From assembly GCA_019203745.1 (NCBI GenBank), contig CP078104.1, forward strand, positions 1,687,001 to 1,751,000: 64,000 nucleotides of DNA. The letters are read 5' to 3'. A program made the position numbers and the translations under genes. The DNA comes from Chryseobacterium sp. E1. Its GTDB lineage: Bacteria; Bacteroidota; Bacteroidia; Flavobacteriales; Weeksellaceae. The notes below the pieces were generated by a model. That model saw only the letters and a program-made list of their open reading frames with translations, ran no database searches and was not told the origin of the DNA. Below are positions 47,642 to 57,420 of the stretch, in pieces (position 1 is the first letter of the stretch; every line of letters begins with the position of its first letter).

Positions 47642-49096
47642 TTGTATAAGAAATTATTTGGGCAGACAGCGGTATATGGGCTTAGCTCCGTATTGGTCCG
47701 CATCTTCCCATTCATTATTGCACCAATCGTAACGAAGGCTTTCGGGCCGGCAGCTTCATCGCCGTTTGTAGACTGGTATTCCATTGCAGGGGTCATCACG
47801 GTATTGCTTACCCATGGTATGGAAACATCTTTCTTTCGTTTTGCGCAGGAGGAAAATATTGACAGAAAAACATTAATTTCTACCTGCTCGGTGAGCATCA
47901 TCAGCATGGGGCTCATCTATCTCATTTTAGGATATGTTTTCAGGTTTCAGCTGGCAGAGGCATTTGAAACACCGGATCAGGTCAACTATCTTATTATTTT
48001 TCTCTTTATCCTTTCGTTGGATGCTTTTTCTACCATTCCTTCTGCTATATTGAGACTTCAGGGAAAACCTTTTAAATATATGTTGTCTAAAGTAGCAGGT
48101 TCATCAGTTTACTTTTTACTGGTCCTTTTCTTTATAAGATGGCTTCCTAATCATCCTGAAGGGATTTTCGGTTTAAAATACAATCCGGATTTCGGGGTAG
48201 GCTATGTTTTTGTAGCTAACCTGATTCAGAGTATCATTACTCTTTTAATTGTAGGTAAAGAATTCTTCAGTTTCAGCCTTTCCAAATTTGATTTCGGATT
48301 ATGGAAAAGGATTATGAACTATTCCTGGCCGGTAATGATTGCAGGGCTTGCAGGTATTGTCAACCAGACTTTAGACAGACAGTTTCTTAAATATCTATTA
48401 CCTGAAGAAGAAGCCCGTCACCAGATCGGAGTATATGGAGCCGTTTATAAAATTGCAACCTTTATTACCGTTTTCAGACAGGCTTACCAATTGGGGATTG
48501 AACCTTATTTCTTTTCAAGCTTTAAAAACAAAGATTCTCATAAAACCTATGCAGTATTGATGGATGTTTTTGTTATTTGCAGCTGCATCATCTATATGGG
48601 ACTCATGGTTAACCTTCAGTGGATCTCTGAAAAATATTTAAGAAACCCTCTTTATTATGAAGGGATTGAGATCATTCCTTTTGTTATGCTGGGAGCATTA
48701 TTTCTGGGAATTTATCTTAACCTTTCCATATGGTACAAGCTTTCGGATCAGACACGGGTAGGATTGTATATTTCAGTCATTGGAGCATGTATCACCATTC
48801 TGATCAACTTCCTGTTTATTCCTACTTACGGATATTGGGCAAGTGCAATGGCTGCATTGATCACATTCACGTCTATGATGATCATCTCTTATGTATGGGG
48901 ACAAAAACAATATCCCATTCATTATAATACGGGAAAGATCGCTCTGTATCTGTTCTTTACAATTGCCTGTTCATTGATCTCTTTTTACGAGTTCAGGACC
49001 AATTATCTGATTGGAAATTTATTTCTGATCCTGTTCCTGGGACTGGTGGTTTTTAAAGAAAAAGCAATCGTATCCAAGATTCTTAAAAGATCTTAG
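47642..49096 (+). CDS. polysaccharide biosynthesis flippase (Wzx-like), TTG start
   Basis: 484 residues, intact, with about 12-14 membrane helices. The N-terminus GQTAVYGLSSVLVRIFPFII is typical of the MATE/MOP polysaccharide transporter family. It probably flips lipid-linked sugar units across the inner membrane. The only start in frame is TTG at 47642, directly downstream of a -7 box. The next gene is a sugar nucleotidyltransferase, which fits a role in surface polysaccharide synthesis. Confidence 0.85.
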   Translation: MYKKLFGQTAVYGLSSVLVRIFPFIIAPIVTKAFGPAASSPFVDWYSIAGVITVLLTHGMETSFFRFAQEENIDRKTLISTCSVSIISMGLIYLILGYVFRFQLAEAFETPDQVNYLIIFLFILSLDAFSTIPSAILRLQGKPFKYMLSKVAGSSVYFLLVLFFIRWLPNHPEGIFGLKYNPDFGVGYVFVANLIQSIITLLIVGKEFFSFSLSKFDFGLWKRIMNYSWPVMIAGLAGIVNQTLDRQFLKYLLPEEEARHQIGVYGAVYKIATFITVFRQAYQLGIEPYFFSSFKNKDSHKTYAVLMDVFVICSCIIYMGLMVNLQWISEKYLRNPLYYEGIEIIPFVMLGALFLGIYLNLSIWYKLSDQTRVGLYISVIGACITILINFLFIPTYGYWASAMAALITFTSMMIISYVWGQKQYPIHYNTGKIALYLFFTIACSLISFYEFRTNYLIGNLFLILFLGLVVFKEKAIVSKILKRS

Positions 49097-49245
49097 AACT
49101 TGGTATCTCTTTTGATTATTAGTACTCTTTAAAATTAAAAACGAATACACTAAGCATGATAAGTATTATGTCTTAAAGGCATTTTAATTATTATATTTAA
49201 CAAAAAATAAACTACATTTAAACAAAAAACATCTTTATATCATCT

Positions 49246-50262
49246 ATGAAAATTATTGTTCCTATGGCTGGACGCGGATCCAGACTACGTCCACATACAC
49301 TGACAGTTCCAAAACCGCTTATCCCTATCGCCGGAAAACCTATCGTACAGAGATTAGTGGAAGATATTGCTAAAGTTGCAGGAGAAAAAATTGAAGAAGT
49401 AGCCTTTATCATCGGAGATTTTGGCCCTGAGATCGAAAGATCCCTTATTCAGATTGCTGAAAAGCTGGGAGCAAAAGGAAGCATATATTATCAGAATGAC
49501 CCGCTTGGAACAGCTCATGCGATCAAATGTGCTGAGCAATCTATGCAGGGAGATGTGGTTATTGCTTTTGCTGATACCCTGTTCCGTGCAGATTTCCAGC
49601 TGGATAAAAACTCGGACGGTGTGATCTGGGTGAAAAGTGTGGAAGATCCATCTGCATTTGGTGTGGTAAAATTAGATAACTACGGCTTTATTACAGACTT
49701 TGTTGAAAAGCCTCAGACTTTTGTTTCTGACCTTGCCATCATCGGTATCTATTATTTCAACAGTGCTGAAAAACTGATGGATGAGATCAACTACATCATG
49801 GATAATAATATTAAAAACGGAGGCGAATACCAGCTGACTACCGCATTGGAAAACCTGAGAGCAAAAGGGGCCAAGTTTACGTTAGGTAAGGTAAATGACT
49901 GGATGGACTGTGGAAACAAGAATGCTACGGTAGAAACCAACAGCAAGATCCTTGAATATGAAAAAGAGGAAATGACCCACTACCCGGCCTCTGCAGTGAT
50001 TGAAAACTCTCTGATTATCCAGCCTTGCTTCATTGGAGAAAACGTAAGGATATCCAACTCTAAAGTAGGACCTGGTGTTTCATTGGGTAATAATACTACA
50101 GTGGTCAATTCCAATATTGAGAATTCCCTGATTCAGGAGAATACAAGAATCAACCATGGAAACCTTTCCAATTCTATGATTGGTAATTCTGCACAGTATT
50201 TCGGTGTTGCCAGAGAAATTTCACTGGGAGACTATTCTGTTTTAGATTTCCTTTCCAAATAA
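49246..50262 (+). CDS. sugar-1-phosphate nucleotidyltransferase with C-terminal left-handed beta-helix
   Basis: 338 residues, intact. N-terminal pyrophosphorylase signature VPMAGRGSRLRPHT and VPKPLIPIAGKPI; FADTLF near residue 107 is the metal-binding region; then FVEKP and NGGEYQLTTAL. From about 250 on, hexapeptide-like repeats (IENSLIIQPCFIGENVRIS, VVNSNIENSLIQ) form a beta-helix. Makes an activated sugar (dTDP-, UDP- or GDP-sugar; which one cannot be told). Confidence 0.88.
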   Translation: MKIIVPMAGRGSRLRPHTLTVPKPLIPIAGKPIVQRLVEDIAKVAGEKIEEVAFIIGDFGPEIERSLIQIAEKLGAKGSIYYQNDPLGTAHAIKCAEQSMQGDVVIAFADTLFRADFQLDKNSDGVIWVKSVEDPSAFGVVKLDNYGFITDFVEKPQTFVSDLAIIGIYYFNSAEKLMDEINYIMDNNIKNGGEYQLTTALENLRAKGAKFTLGKVNDWMDCGNKNATVETNSKILEYEKEEMTHYPASAVIENSLIIQPCFIGENVRISNSKVGPGVSLGNNTTVVNSNIENSLIQENTRINHGNLSNSMIGNSAQYFGVAREISLGDYSVLDFLSK

Positions 50263-50301
50263 GTAAGAGAAAATCTTCAACTTAAAATAAGATATAATCA
50301 A

Positions 50302-50326
50302 GCCACACAAAACATTTTGTGTGGTT
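50302..50326 (+). terminator. hairpin after the nucleotidyltransferase gene
   Basis: CCACACAAAA-CA-TTTTGTGTGG is a perfect 10-bp stem with a minimal loop, followed only by TTTGG, so it may be a weak terminator. Confidence 0.5.
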
Positions 50327-50369
50327 TGGCGTTAATATTGCACCATTTTTTAAACCTAAAAATAGCTAC

Positions 50370-51215
50370 ATGAAAAATTGGATACCATTCTTTATATTGC
50401 TTCTTGCCTTATCATCCTGTAAAACCCGTAACAATGCAAAAAACAATGCAGATAACAAACAGGACAGTGTTGTGACAGCCGAAGACAACAGAAATCCAAA
50501 AGATGTAAATGAACCGGTGAGAGATAAACTCACTTTCTATGAACATGTAGTAGTCCCGCCAAAATTTGAACAAATCAAGATAGACAGTAAAGTACGTGTG
50601 GAATCGGGAAGTTATGTACCTACTCTGGATGCAACCATTTATATTGAAAATGATAAAAAGGTCTGGATGAATTTAAGGGCCCTTTTCATTAATGCAGCCA
50701 GAGGAATTGCAACCCCTGAAGGAATAAAAGGACAGGATAAGATCAATAAAACATATATTGATTCTGATTTTGATTACCTCAACAATCTGCTGAATGTTAA
50801 TTTCATTGATTATAAATCGCTGGAAAAAATATTATTGGGACGAACATTTGTGAAGATTAATGATTCTCAGTTTACCCTGACTCAAAATGCACAGGGCTAT
50901 AAAATGGTTTCCAATGTCAATCAGAAGATTGTAACGGATGAAAAACAAAGGGAATACAAAATAGCGCTGCAATATGACACCAATTACGATCTGCTAAGTG
51001 TCAATTTAAAAGATATTCTGTCTTCTGATGAGCTGGAAATTTCTTACAGTGACTGGAATGAATACAACGGAATCCGCCTTCCGAAAAATGTTAAAATAAT
51101 TATAAAAGGCTCAAAATCTAGTCAAATTTTACTGGAAAACACGAAATTTGACTTTTCGAGGATGGAAACACCTTATTCTGTACCATCCAGTTATAAGAAA
51201 ATTGAGATTAAATGA
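50370..51215 (+). CDS. DUF4292 family lipoprotein
   Basis: 281 residues, intact. Start MKNWIPFFILLLALSSC gives a lipoprotein signal with Cys at 17; a further upstream frame start is ignored. The body has LolA-like beta strands (KVWMNLRALFINAARGIATPEG, LDATIYIEND, NGIRLPKNVKIII). DUF4292 proteins are usual neighbours of EnvC-like proteins in Flavobacteriia. The stop overlaps the next ATG by four bases (ATGA). Likely an outer-membrane lipoprotein with an envelope role. Confidence 0.78.
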   Translation: MKNWIPFFILLLALSSCKTRNNAKNNADNKQDSVVTAEDNRNPKDVNEPVRDKLTFYEHVVVPPKFEQIKIDSKVRVESGSYVPTLDATIYIENDKKVWMNLRALFINAARGIATPEGIKGQDKINKTYIDSDFDYLNNLLNVNFIDYKSLEKILLGRTFVKINDSQFTLTQNAQGYKMVSNVNQKIVTDEKQREYKIALQYDTNYDLLSVNLKDILSSDELEISYSDWNEYNGIRLPKNVKIIIKGSKSSQILLENTKFDFSRMETPYSVPSSYKKIEIK

Positions 51216-52776
51216 TTAAAAAATTTAGCTTTTTAATAGGTATTTTGATGTTCGGACTGCACCAGGGACAGCAGAAAAAGAACAATTGCAAAAACAGAAT
51301 GCCGAACTTAAAAACAAATTGCACAAATAAATACGGATTTAGCTAAAACAAGAAGCGAATCTAAACTTTCCATAGCTTATCTTACCAACGTTAATCAAAA
51401 GCTAGTTCTAAGAGAAAAGGTCTACAATAATACTCAGAAAGAAAAGAGGTTTATTGAGGACGATATTTATCTGCGCCAGCTTGAGATCAACCGTCAGAAC
51501 AAAGAATTGGCTGTTCTCAGAAAGAATTATGCAGAAGTTCTTGTTAATGCTTATAAAAATAAAGGGGTACAGAATAAAGTAACCTTCATTCTTTCATCAA
51601 AGAATCTTGGTGAAGCAATACGAAGAGTACAGTATCTGAAGCAGTATTCTGACTATCAGGATAAAAAAGCCGCTGAAATTTCCAATGCAGCCAATCAGAT
51701 TAAGAAAACAATTGCTCAGAGACAAAACTCTGTAAAAGAGAAAGAAAGTCTCTTGGTGAATCAGCAGAAAGACCTCGCAACAATCAATGCAGAAAGAGCA
51801 CAGAAAGAGCAGTTGGTTGCAGAATTTAAGAAGAACGAATCTAAACTTACCGTTGAGCTGAAGCAAAAGCAGGCACAAAATAAAGTTATTGAAGGTCAGA
51901 TCAGGGCAATCATTGCTGAAGAGATCAGAATAGCCAAAGCGGAAGAAGAAGCAAGAAGAAAAGCTGAGGCTGAAAAAATCCGATTAGCTAAGCTTGCTGC
52001 CGAAAGAGAAAAAGCAAGAATTGAAGCTGAAGCTAAAGCAAGAGCTGAAGCCCTTGAAAGAGAAAGAAGAATAGCTGAAGCTGAAGCTAAAAAAGCGGCA
52101 GAACTGGCTGCAAGAAGAGCTGAAGAAGAAAGAAAGCGTAATGAAGAAGCTGCAAGAGCAGAATCTAATGCCAGAGATGAAGCAAGAAAGCTTGCTGCTA
52201 AAAAAGCATCTGATGAAGCTAATGCCAAAGCTAAGGAAGCAGCAGATAAATTAGCAGCTGCTAGAGCCGCAGAAGCTGCCCTTGCCAAGAAAAAAAAAAG
52301 AAGCAGAGAAAAAGGCTGCAGAAACCAAAGCAATGACCAGCTATGGTGTTTCTACAGCATCCGGAAACAGTTTTGCAGACAACAGGGGAAGACTTGGTTA
52401 TCCTGCAGACAGAGCCGGACAGATCACTCACCGTTTCGGAAGACAGCCGCACCCGGTATTCAAAAATATCACTGAAGAAAATAACGGAATCAAAATTTCT
52501 GTTCCTTCAGGTACCCGAGCAAAATCAGTATTCCCGGGATCAGTATCTTCGGTACTGGCCAATAATGACGGCACGAAAACTGTTATTATTAAACATGGAA
52601 GCTATTTTACCATCTATTCCAACTTAGGAAATGTAAGTGTATCCAAAGGGCAACAGGTTTCTTCAGGAACTGCAGTAGGGACGGTAGCCCAGGATTTTGA
52701 CGGTGCATATACCCTTGATTTCCAAGTATGGAACGGAAGTACACCAGTTGATCCATTAGGTTGGATTTCATATTAA
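51212..52776 (+). CDS. EnvC-like murein hydrolase activator with degenerate LytM domain (frame breaks)
   Basis: About 523 residues rejoined. Signal-like start MIKKFSFLIGILMFGLHQGQ. A long coiled coil follows (about 25-250, ending in AEEEARRKAEAEKIRLAK), then an Ala/Glu/Lys/Arg-rich stretch, then a LytM/M23 domain. The zinc ligands are lost: NGIKIS stands for the HxGxD site and YTLDFQVW for the HxH site, while HRFGRQPHP and VIIKHGSYFTIYSNL keep the fold. This matches EnvC, which activates amidases at division rather than cutting itself. Breaks near 51270, 51335 and 52295. Confidence 0.85.
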
Positions 52777-52806
52777 AAAAGTGTAACTTTGCAAAAATTT
52801 TAAGAG

Positions 52807-53016
52807 ATGAATACACTAACAATACTTGCCTTATCTTGGCAACACATCCTTATCGTAGCAATACTTTTGGTATTACTTTTTGGAGGAAAGAAAATTCCGG
52901 AATTAATGAGAGGAGTAGGCTCAGGAATCAAAGAATTTAAAGATGCGGTAAAAGAAGAAGACAAACCAGGTTCTGAAAACAAGTCGTCTTCCAACAATAA
53001 TTCTTCAAGCAACTAA
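52807..53016 (+). CDS. tatA: Sec-independent translocase TatA
   Basis: 69 residues, intact. One membrane helix (ILIVAILLVLLFGGKKIPEL) with the FGG hinge, an amphipathic helix (VGSGIKEFKDAVK) and a polar Ser/Asn tail: the TatA/B/E layout, TatA-like by length. The export pore for folded proteins. Stands in the conserved EnvC-TatA-DUF4254 order. Confidence 0.93.
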   Translation: MNTLTILALSWQHILIVAILLVLLFGGKKIPELMRGVGSGIKEFKDAVKEEDKPGSENKSSSNNNSSSN

Positions 53017-53031
53017 AATTCCTTAGAATTA

Positions 53032-53682
53032 ATGAAATTTACCGAGACTGCATGGAAAATCTTCAATCAATCTATTGAAGACTATCACGTGTCTGATGAC
53101 GTTAACACTCTAATTAATAACCCGTTCGAAAAAGATAGTTTGGAACGGATTTTGTATGCAAAGAACTGGATTGATACCGTTCAATGGCATCTGGAAGATA
53201 TTATTAGAGATGAAAATATTGATCCGGCTGAAGCCCTTCAACTGAAGAGAACAATAGATGCCTCCAATCAGAAAAGAACTGATCTGGTGGAATATATTGA
53301 CAGCTGGTTCCTTACTAAGTTTGAAAATATAACTCCGAAACCTGAAGCAAAGATAAATACGGAAACTCCCGCATGGGCAGTAGACAGATTATCAATTCTG
53401 GCGCTAAAGGTTTATCACATGTCATTAGAAGCCAATAGAGAATCCGCTTCTGAAGAACACAGAAAAAACTGCCAGGCCAAACTGGATGTTCTGCTTATTC
53501 AGAAAGAAGACCTATCAACTTCTATAGATCAGTTGCTTGCTGATATTGAAAACGGTAACGTTAAGATGAAAGTATACAAACAAATGAAAATGTATAATGA
53601 TGAAAGTCTTAACCCAATCCTTTATCAAAAGGGCAACAGAAATGAAAAGACTAGTTTTTTTTTGGAGTACTTATTATACTAA
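53032..53682 (+). CDS. DUF4254 domain protein
   Basis: About 205-216 residues. The middle YAKNWIDTVQWHLEDIIRD and TIDASNQKRTDLVEYIDSW are the DUF4254 pattern. It is soluble and helical. The C-terminus overlaps the next lipoprotein gene, and a T run (53655-53663) of uncertain length decides whether it stops at 53682 or about 53711. Function unknown; the gene is conserved beside tatA in the group. Confidence 0.8.
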   Translation: MKFTETAWKIFNQSIEDYHVSDDVNTLINNPFEKDSLERILYAKNWIDTVQWHLEDIIRDENIDPAEALQLKRTIDASNQKRTDLVEYIDSWFLTKFENITPKPEAKINTETPAWAVDRLSILALKVYHMSLEANRESASEEHRKNCQAKLDVLLIQKEDLSTSIDQLLADIENGNVKMKVYKQMKMYNDESLNPILYQKGNRNEKTSFFLEYLLY

Positions 53683-54101
53683 CAACTTCCTGCGCAACGG
53701 AAAAGCTTAACCTTTCTCCGCTGTCAAACAGCTTTTATAGCGATGCTAAAGGTTCTGACTCTGACCGAAACTCAAAGAAGAATTTTAACATCAATATCAA
53801 AGAAAATGTAAATGCTTCTGAAATCTCAAACATCATCTCCACTTTTCCCAAGTTTAAAAACAATGGGCTGAATGAAGAGGTTACAAGTTTGAAATACAGT
53901 CTTCAGAACTATTTATATGCTATTGATGCCAATAATTCGACAGGAAAGAAAAGAGCACTGAAAAGCTTCGAAAAATCATACAAAAAAATACAAAAGCAAA
54001 GGCAAAGTCTGGGCAAAGATGATGACGAGGTTCTCAACAGATATCTGGTTCGTTTAAAAACCAATATTTCTGTTATAGAAGATGCTTTACCAGGAAGTTA
54101 A
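53642..54101 (+). CDS. small lipoprotein (one frame break)
   Basis: ATG at 53642 gives MKRLVFFGVLIILTTSC, a clear lipoprotein signal, if one T is removed from the 9-T run at 53655-53663. The mature part (about 135 residues) is polar and helical (KSFEKSYKKIQKQRQSLGKD, YLVRLKTNISVIEDALPGS). Not recognised. It overlaps the end of the DUF4254 gene and ends 20 bp before ribA. Confidence 0.65.
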
Positions 54102-54121
54102 AAAAACTAATTGAACAATCA

Positions 54122-54718
54122 ATGATTAAAATTCAGGCGGAAGCCAATGTTCCTACAGAGCACGGTACTTTCCGAATGATTGCTTTCTCCGAAAATGAAA
54201 ACGACTGGATGCCACATATGGCTATCGTCGCTGAGAATACGGATTTTACAAAACCTGTGAATGTCCGTTTTCATTCTGAATGTATCACCGGAGAAGTTTT
54301 CCATTCAAAAAAATGTGAATGCGGACAGCAGCTTGATGCTGCAATGAAATACATCCACGAAAATGGAGGAATTATTATCTACCTACGTCAGGAAGGCCGA
54401 AATATAGGTATCATCAATAAACTGAAAGCTTACTCTCTACAGGAAAAAGGACTTGATACCGTACAGGCCAATCTCCAACTGGGACTTCCTGCTGATGACA
54501 GAAACTTCGGTGTAGCTATTGAGATCCTTAACCTACTGGATGTAAAAGACATCAACCTTCTTACCAACAATCCTGAAAAGGTAAAATATGTGGTAGACAG
54601 CAACATTCATCTTAATTCAAGAGTACCCTTACAGATTCCTGCTAACGAAATAAGCAAAGGCTATCTGCAAACTAAAAAAGATTTCTTTGGACATCTGCTG
54701 GATGACAATGATAACTAG
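54122..54718 (+). CDS. ribA: GTP cyclohydrolase II
   Basis: 198 residues, intact, of the stand-alone length (no DHBP synthase fused). First step of riboflavin synthesis from GTP. Zinc-binding CITGEVFHSKKCECG (three Cys); catalytic and GTP-binding YLRQEGRNIGIINKLKAY; LTNNPEKV. Ends just before a terminator. Confidence 0.93.
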   Translation: MIKIQAEANVPTEHGTFRMIAFSENENDWMPHMAIVAENTDFTKPVNVRFHSECITGEVFHSKKCECGQQLDAAMKYIHENGGIIIYLRQEGRNIGIINKLKAYSLQEKGLDTVQANLQLGLPADDRNFGVAIEILNLLDVKDINLLTNNPEKVKYVVDSNIHLNSRVPLQIPANEISKGYLQTKKDFFGHLLDDNDN

Positions 54719-54727
54719 ATAAAACAA

Positions 54728-54754
54728 AAGCTTCAGTTTTTCTGAAGCTTTTTA
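54728..54754 (+). terminator. terminator of ribA
   Basis: AAAGCTTCAG-TTTTT-CTGAAGCTTTTT: 10-bp perfect stem with T run. Confidence 0.85.
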
Positions 54755-54810
54755 TTTGGAATCATTTGAAAACCAATGCGGCAGAGTTTGATCTGCAAAA
54801 TACTTAGGTT

Positions 54811-54873
54811 TTGGCTAAAGCCAAATGAATGTTATATATTTGAATGAACGGGCTAAAGCCCGTTTCTATTGAT
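54811..54873. repeat. two-hairpin intergenic repeat, copy 2
   Basis: TTGGCTAAAGCCAA (54811-54824), 23-bp spacer, ACGGGCTAAAGCCCGT (54848-54863), then TTCTATTGAT. Same order and spacing as copies 1 and 3. Confidence 0.75.
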
Positions 54874-54989
54874 GACAGCAATCTGACTCAATTCAATACT
54901 AATTTTGATTCAATAATAATGGACTCTTCTGGTCAGATATTTATTTAATTCTATATGGTGATTCCGCTTTACCATTTATAAAAATCAAA

Positions 54990-55017
54990 AGCCCGAGATT
55001 TCTCCCGGGGCTTTCTT
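54990..55017 (-). terminator. terminator of the 55.0-55.6 kb lipoprotein gene
   Basis: On the minus strand AAAGCCCCGGGAG-AAA-TCTCGGGCTTT, a long GC-rich stem followed by a T-rich stretch (TTGATTTTTAT). Confidence 0.75.
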
Positions 55018-55049
55018 TAATTATAAAAAACTGAAAAGATATTTCTTAA

Positions 55050-55583
55050 TTAATTTACATTGACTGTCTGTACTTTACTTTCATCAAGATTGTAGTACTT
55101 AACAACAGCATTGTAATCACTGTAATCTACATTGGCTTTTTTACCAGCAGCTGCTTTACCAGCATTAGCATAAACCAATACAATTCTAAAAGTCTGATTA
55201 TTTAAATATGTACCAGCTTCCGCAGAGGTCAATGTAGCCGGAGCAACACCTTCTGTGAAAATCTCCACCTTCTGACTGTTAAACAGGAAATTATATTCCA
55301 GCTCTCTACTGTTTGCTAAATAATAGGTTTTAGGAATAAGTTGCCAAGCATTACTCGCTGTAGGATCCTTTCTGTATACTAATACAACATCAGTACTCTG
55401 AAGATTAAGCAACTCTACATGTGCATAATTATTTGAACTGTTTAAAGAAACATTTACGTCCTTCATTACAGGAAGAGTATCACTATCTACAGGATTTTGT
55501 ACAACAACATCATCATTGTTATCACAGCTATAGGCTAAAAAACCAATACCGGCAAGTAATATAAATGGAAGAATTTTTTTCAT
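55050..55583 (-). CDS. hypothetical lipoprotein
   Basis: 177 residues, intact. Lipoprotein signal MKKILPFILLAGIGFLAYSC. The body is beta-rich (VSLNSSNNYAHVELLNL, VEIFTEGVAPATLTS, TFRIVLVYANAG). No family recognised. Monocistronic, with its own terminator; divergent from the GH3 gene. Confidence 0.7.
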   Translation of the reverse strand: MKKILPFILLAGIGFLAYSCDNNDDVVVQNPVDSDTLPVMKDVNVSLNSSNNYAHVELLNLQSTDVVLVYRKDPTASNAWQLIPKTYYLANSRELEYNFLFNSQKVEIFTEGVAPATLTSAEAGTYLNNQTFRIVLVYANAGKAAAGKKANVDYSDYNAVVKYYNLDESKVQTVNVN

Positions 55584-55697
55584 TTTATAAAAGTTTAGTT
55601 ATTATTTATATTGCGTATTCAAATCATATACCAAAAATTTCAAAAACATTGTTTTCCTGATTTTTTTAATTGTATTTTTGTTCTTATTCAAAAAGTC

Positions 55698-57416
55698 ATG
55701 AAGAAATTATTATATAGTTCACTCTTTATTGCCGCATTGATAAGCCCTAAGGTGAATGCCCAGTATCAACCTAAAAATGCATCCGCAGATGATCTGAAAA
55801 AGCAAAGCAGTGGGTTGATAAAACGTACAGAAATCTTTCACAGGATGAAAAATTAGGTCAGCTTTTCATTGTTGCACTGTATACCAATAAGGGTGAAGAC
55901 TATATCAGCCAGATAAGAAATATTGTTACCAATGATAAGATCGGAGGATTAATTTTAATGCAGGATGATGCTGCAAGGGAAATCAATCTGGTGAATGAGT
56001 TTCAGCAAAAGTCCAAGGTGCCTTTGATGATTGGAATGGATGCGGAATGGGGACTGTTCCAGAGAATTGCAACAGCTCATAAATTTCCGTGGGCAATGAC
56101 ATTAGGGGCAATCCAGGATAAAAATCTTGTGTACCAGATGTCTGCCAAAATTGCAGAAGACTGTCACAGAATGGGGATCAACTGGGATTTTGCTCCTGTA
56201 GTGGATGTCAATACCAATCCGAATAATCCTATTATCGGAAACAGAAGTTTTGGATCTGAAGTGAATAATGTGATCAGTTCTGCCCTATCCTACTCCAATG
56301 GTTTGCAGGATAATAATATACTGGCAGCCATCAAGCACTTTCCGGGTCATGGTGATACCAGCACAGATTCTCACCTGGATCTTCCGGTAGTTTCTCACAA
56401 TACAGACAGACTTAATACTGTAGAGCTGGCACCTTTCAAAGCTTTGATGGATAAAGGAATCGGAGGGGTGATGGTGGCTCATTTATATGTTCCGAGTTTA
56501 GAATCAGGGAAAGGAATTCCTGCATCAGTTTCTAAAAACATTATCACAGGATTACTGAAAGATAAGCTGGGTTACAAAGGCTTAATTATCACAGATGCTT
56601 TAAATATGGGTGCTGTAGCCAATAAATACAAACCTGGTGAACTGGATGCTCTGGCTTTTAAAGCAGGAAATGATATCATGCTTTTCTCTCAGGGAGTTTC
56701 TGAAGGAAAAAACTGATACAGAAAGCCATTGATAAAGGGGAGATTCCTCAGAACAGAGTGGAAGAAAGTGTAAAGAAAATCCTGTTAACAAAATATTTCC
56801 TGGGACTTACACAGTACACTCCGAAAAATCCCGAAAACATCAATGCTGATTTAAATAATGATTCTCATAAAACATTGGTTCAGAATCTTTATGCCAATGC
56901 TTTGACTTTATTAAAGGATGAAAAGAAACTGCTTCCGCTTACCGGAAAGCAAATTTATTATATTCCGCTGGAAGAGGCTCCTTATCAGACTTTTGCCAAT
57001 AGACTTGGGAACAATGTAATCATTAAAAAAGCAGGTGAGATCAATACTATTCCAACGGGATCTACCGTAGTTGTAGGTTTCCATAAGGATAATTCAACGG
57101 CGTATAAGCCTTATAAAATTTCTGCAGAATCCAAAAAGTTCTTGCTGATCTTACTAAAAATCAAAATGTAATTCTCAATGTATTCGGAAGTGCTTATGCA
57201 TTAAAGGATATTGATATTTCAAAAGTGTCAACCGTTCTTGTTTCTTATGAAAATAATGATGATTCAATGAATGCAACGGCTGATGCCCTGAACGGAAAAA
57301 AAACAAAAATATGGGGCAGGCTTCCCGTACTGGTAAACGACCAGCTGAAAGCAGGTATGGGAATGGATCTTAATACCTCTTCATTACCCAATAACACAAC
57401 ATCAAAACAACAATAA
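55698..57416 (+). CDS. GH3-family beta-N-acetylhexosaminidase-like protein, secreted (frame breaks)
   Basis: About 574 residues. Signal peptide [24 protein letters not shown]3 core with [44 protein letters not shown] (His/Asp acid-base dyad of NagZ-like enzymes) and [12 protein letters not shown] (nucleophile Asp). Breaks near 55825, 56713 and 57145. Ends soon after a GH3 C-terminal-like part, without the serine-hydrolase-like domain that some relatives carry. Probable role in peptidoglycan or chitooligosaccharide turnover. Confidence 0.83.
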
Positions 57417-57420
57417 TCCA

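Larger units (their letters stand above)
54719..55049. other. intergenic region ribA to lipoprotein
   Basis: 331 bp between convergent genes. It contains the ribA terminator, the two-hairpin repeat copy 2 and the terminator of the lipoprotein gene. No ORF of note. Confidence 0.6.

Noticed and set aside
51896..52333. Minus-strand Ala/Ser/Leu-rich open frame of 145 codons
   Set aside because: It is the mirror of the repetitive coiled-coil-coding stretch of the EnvC-like gene.
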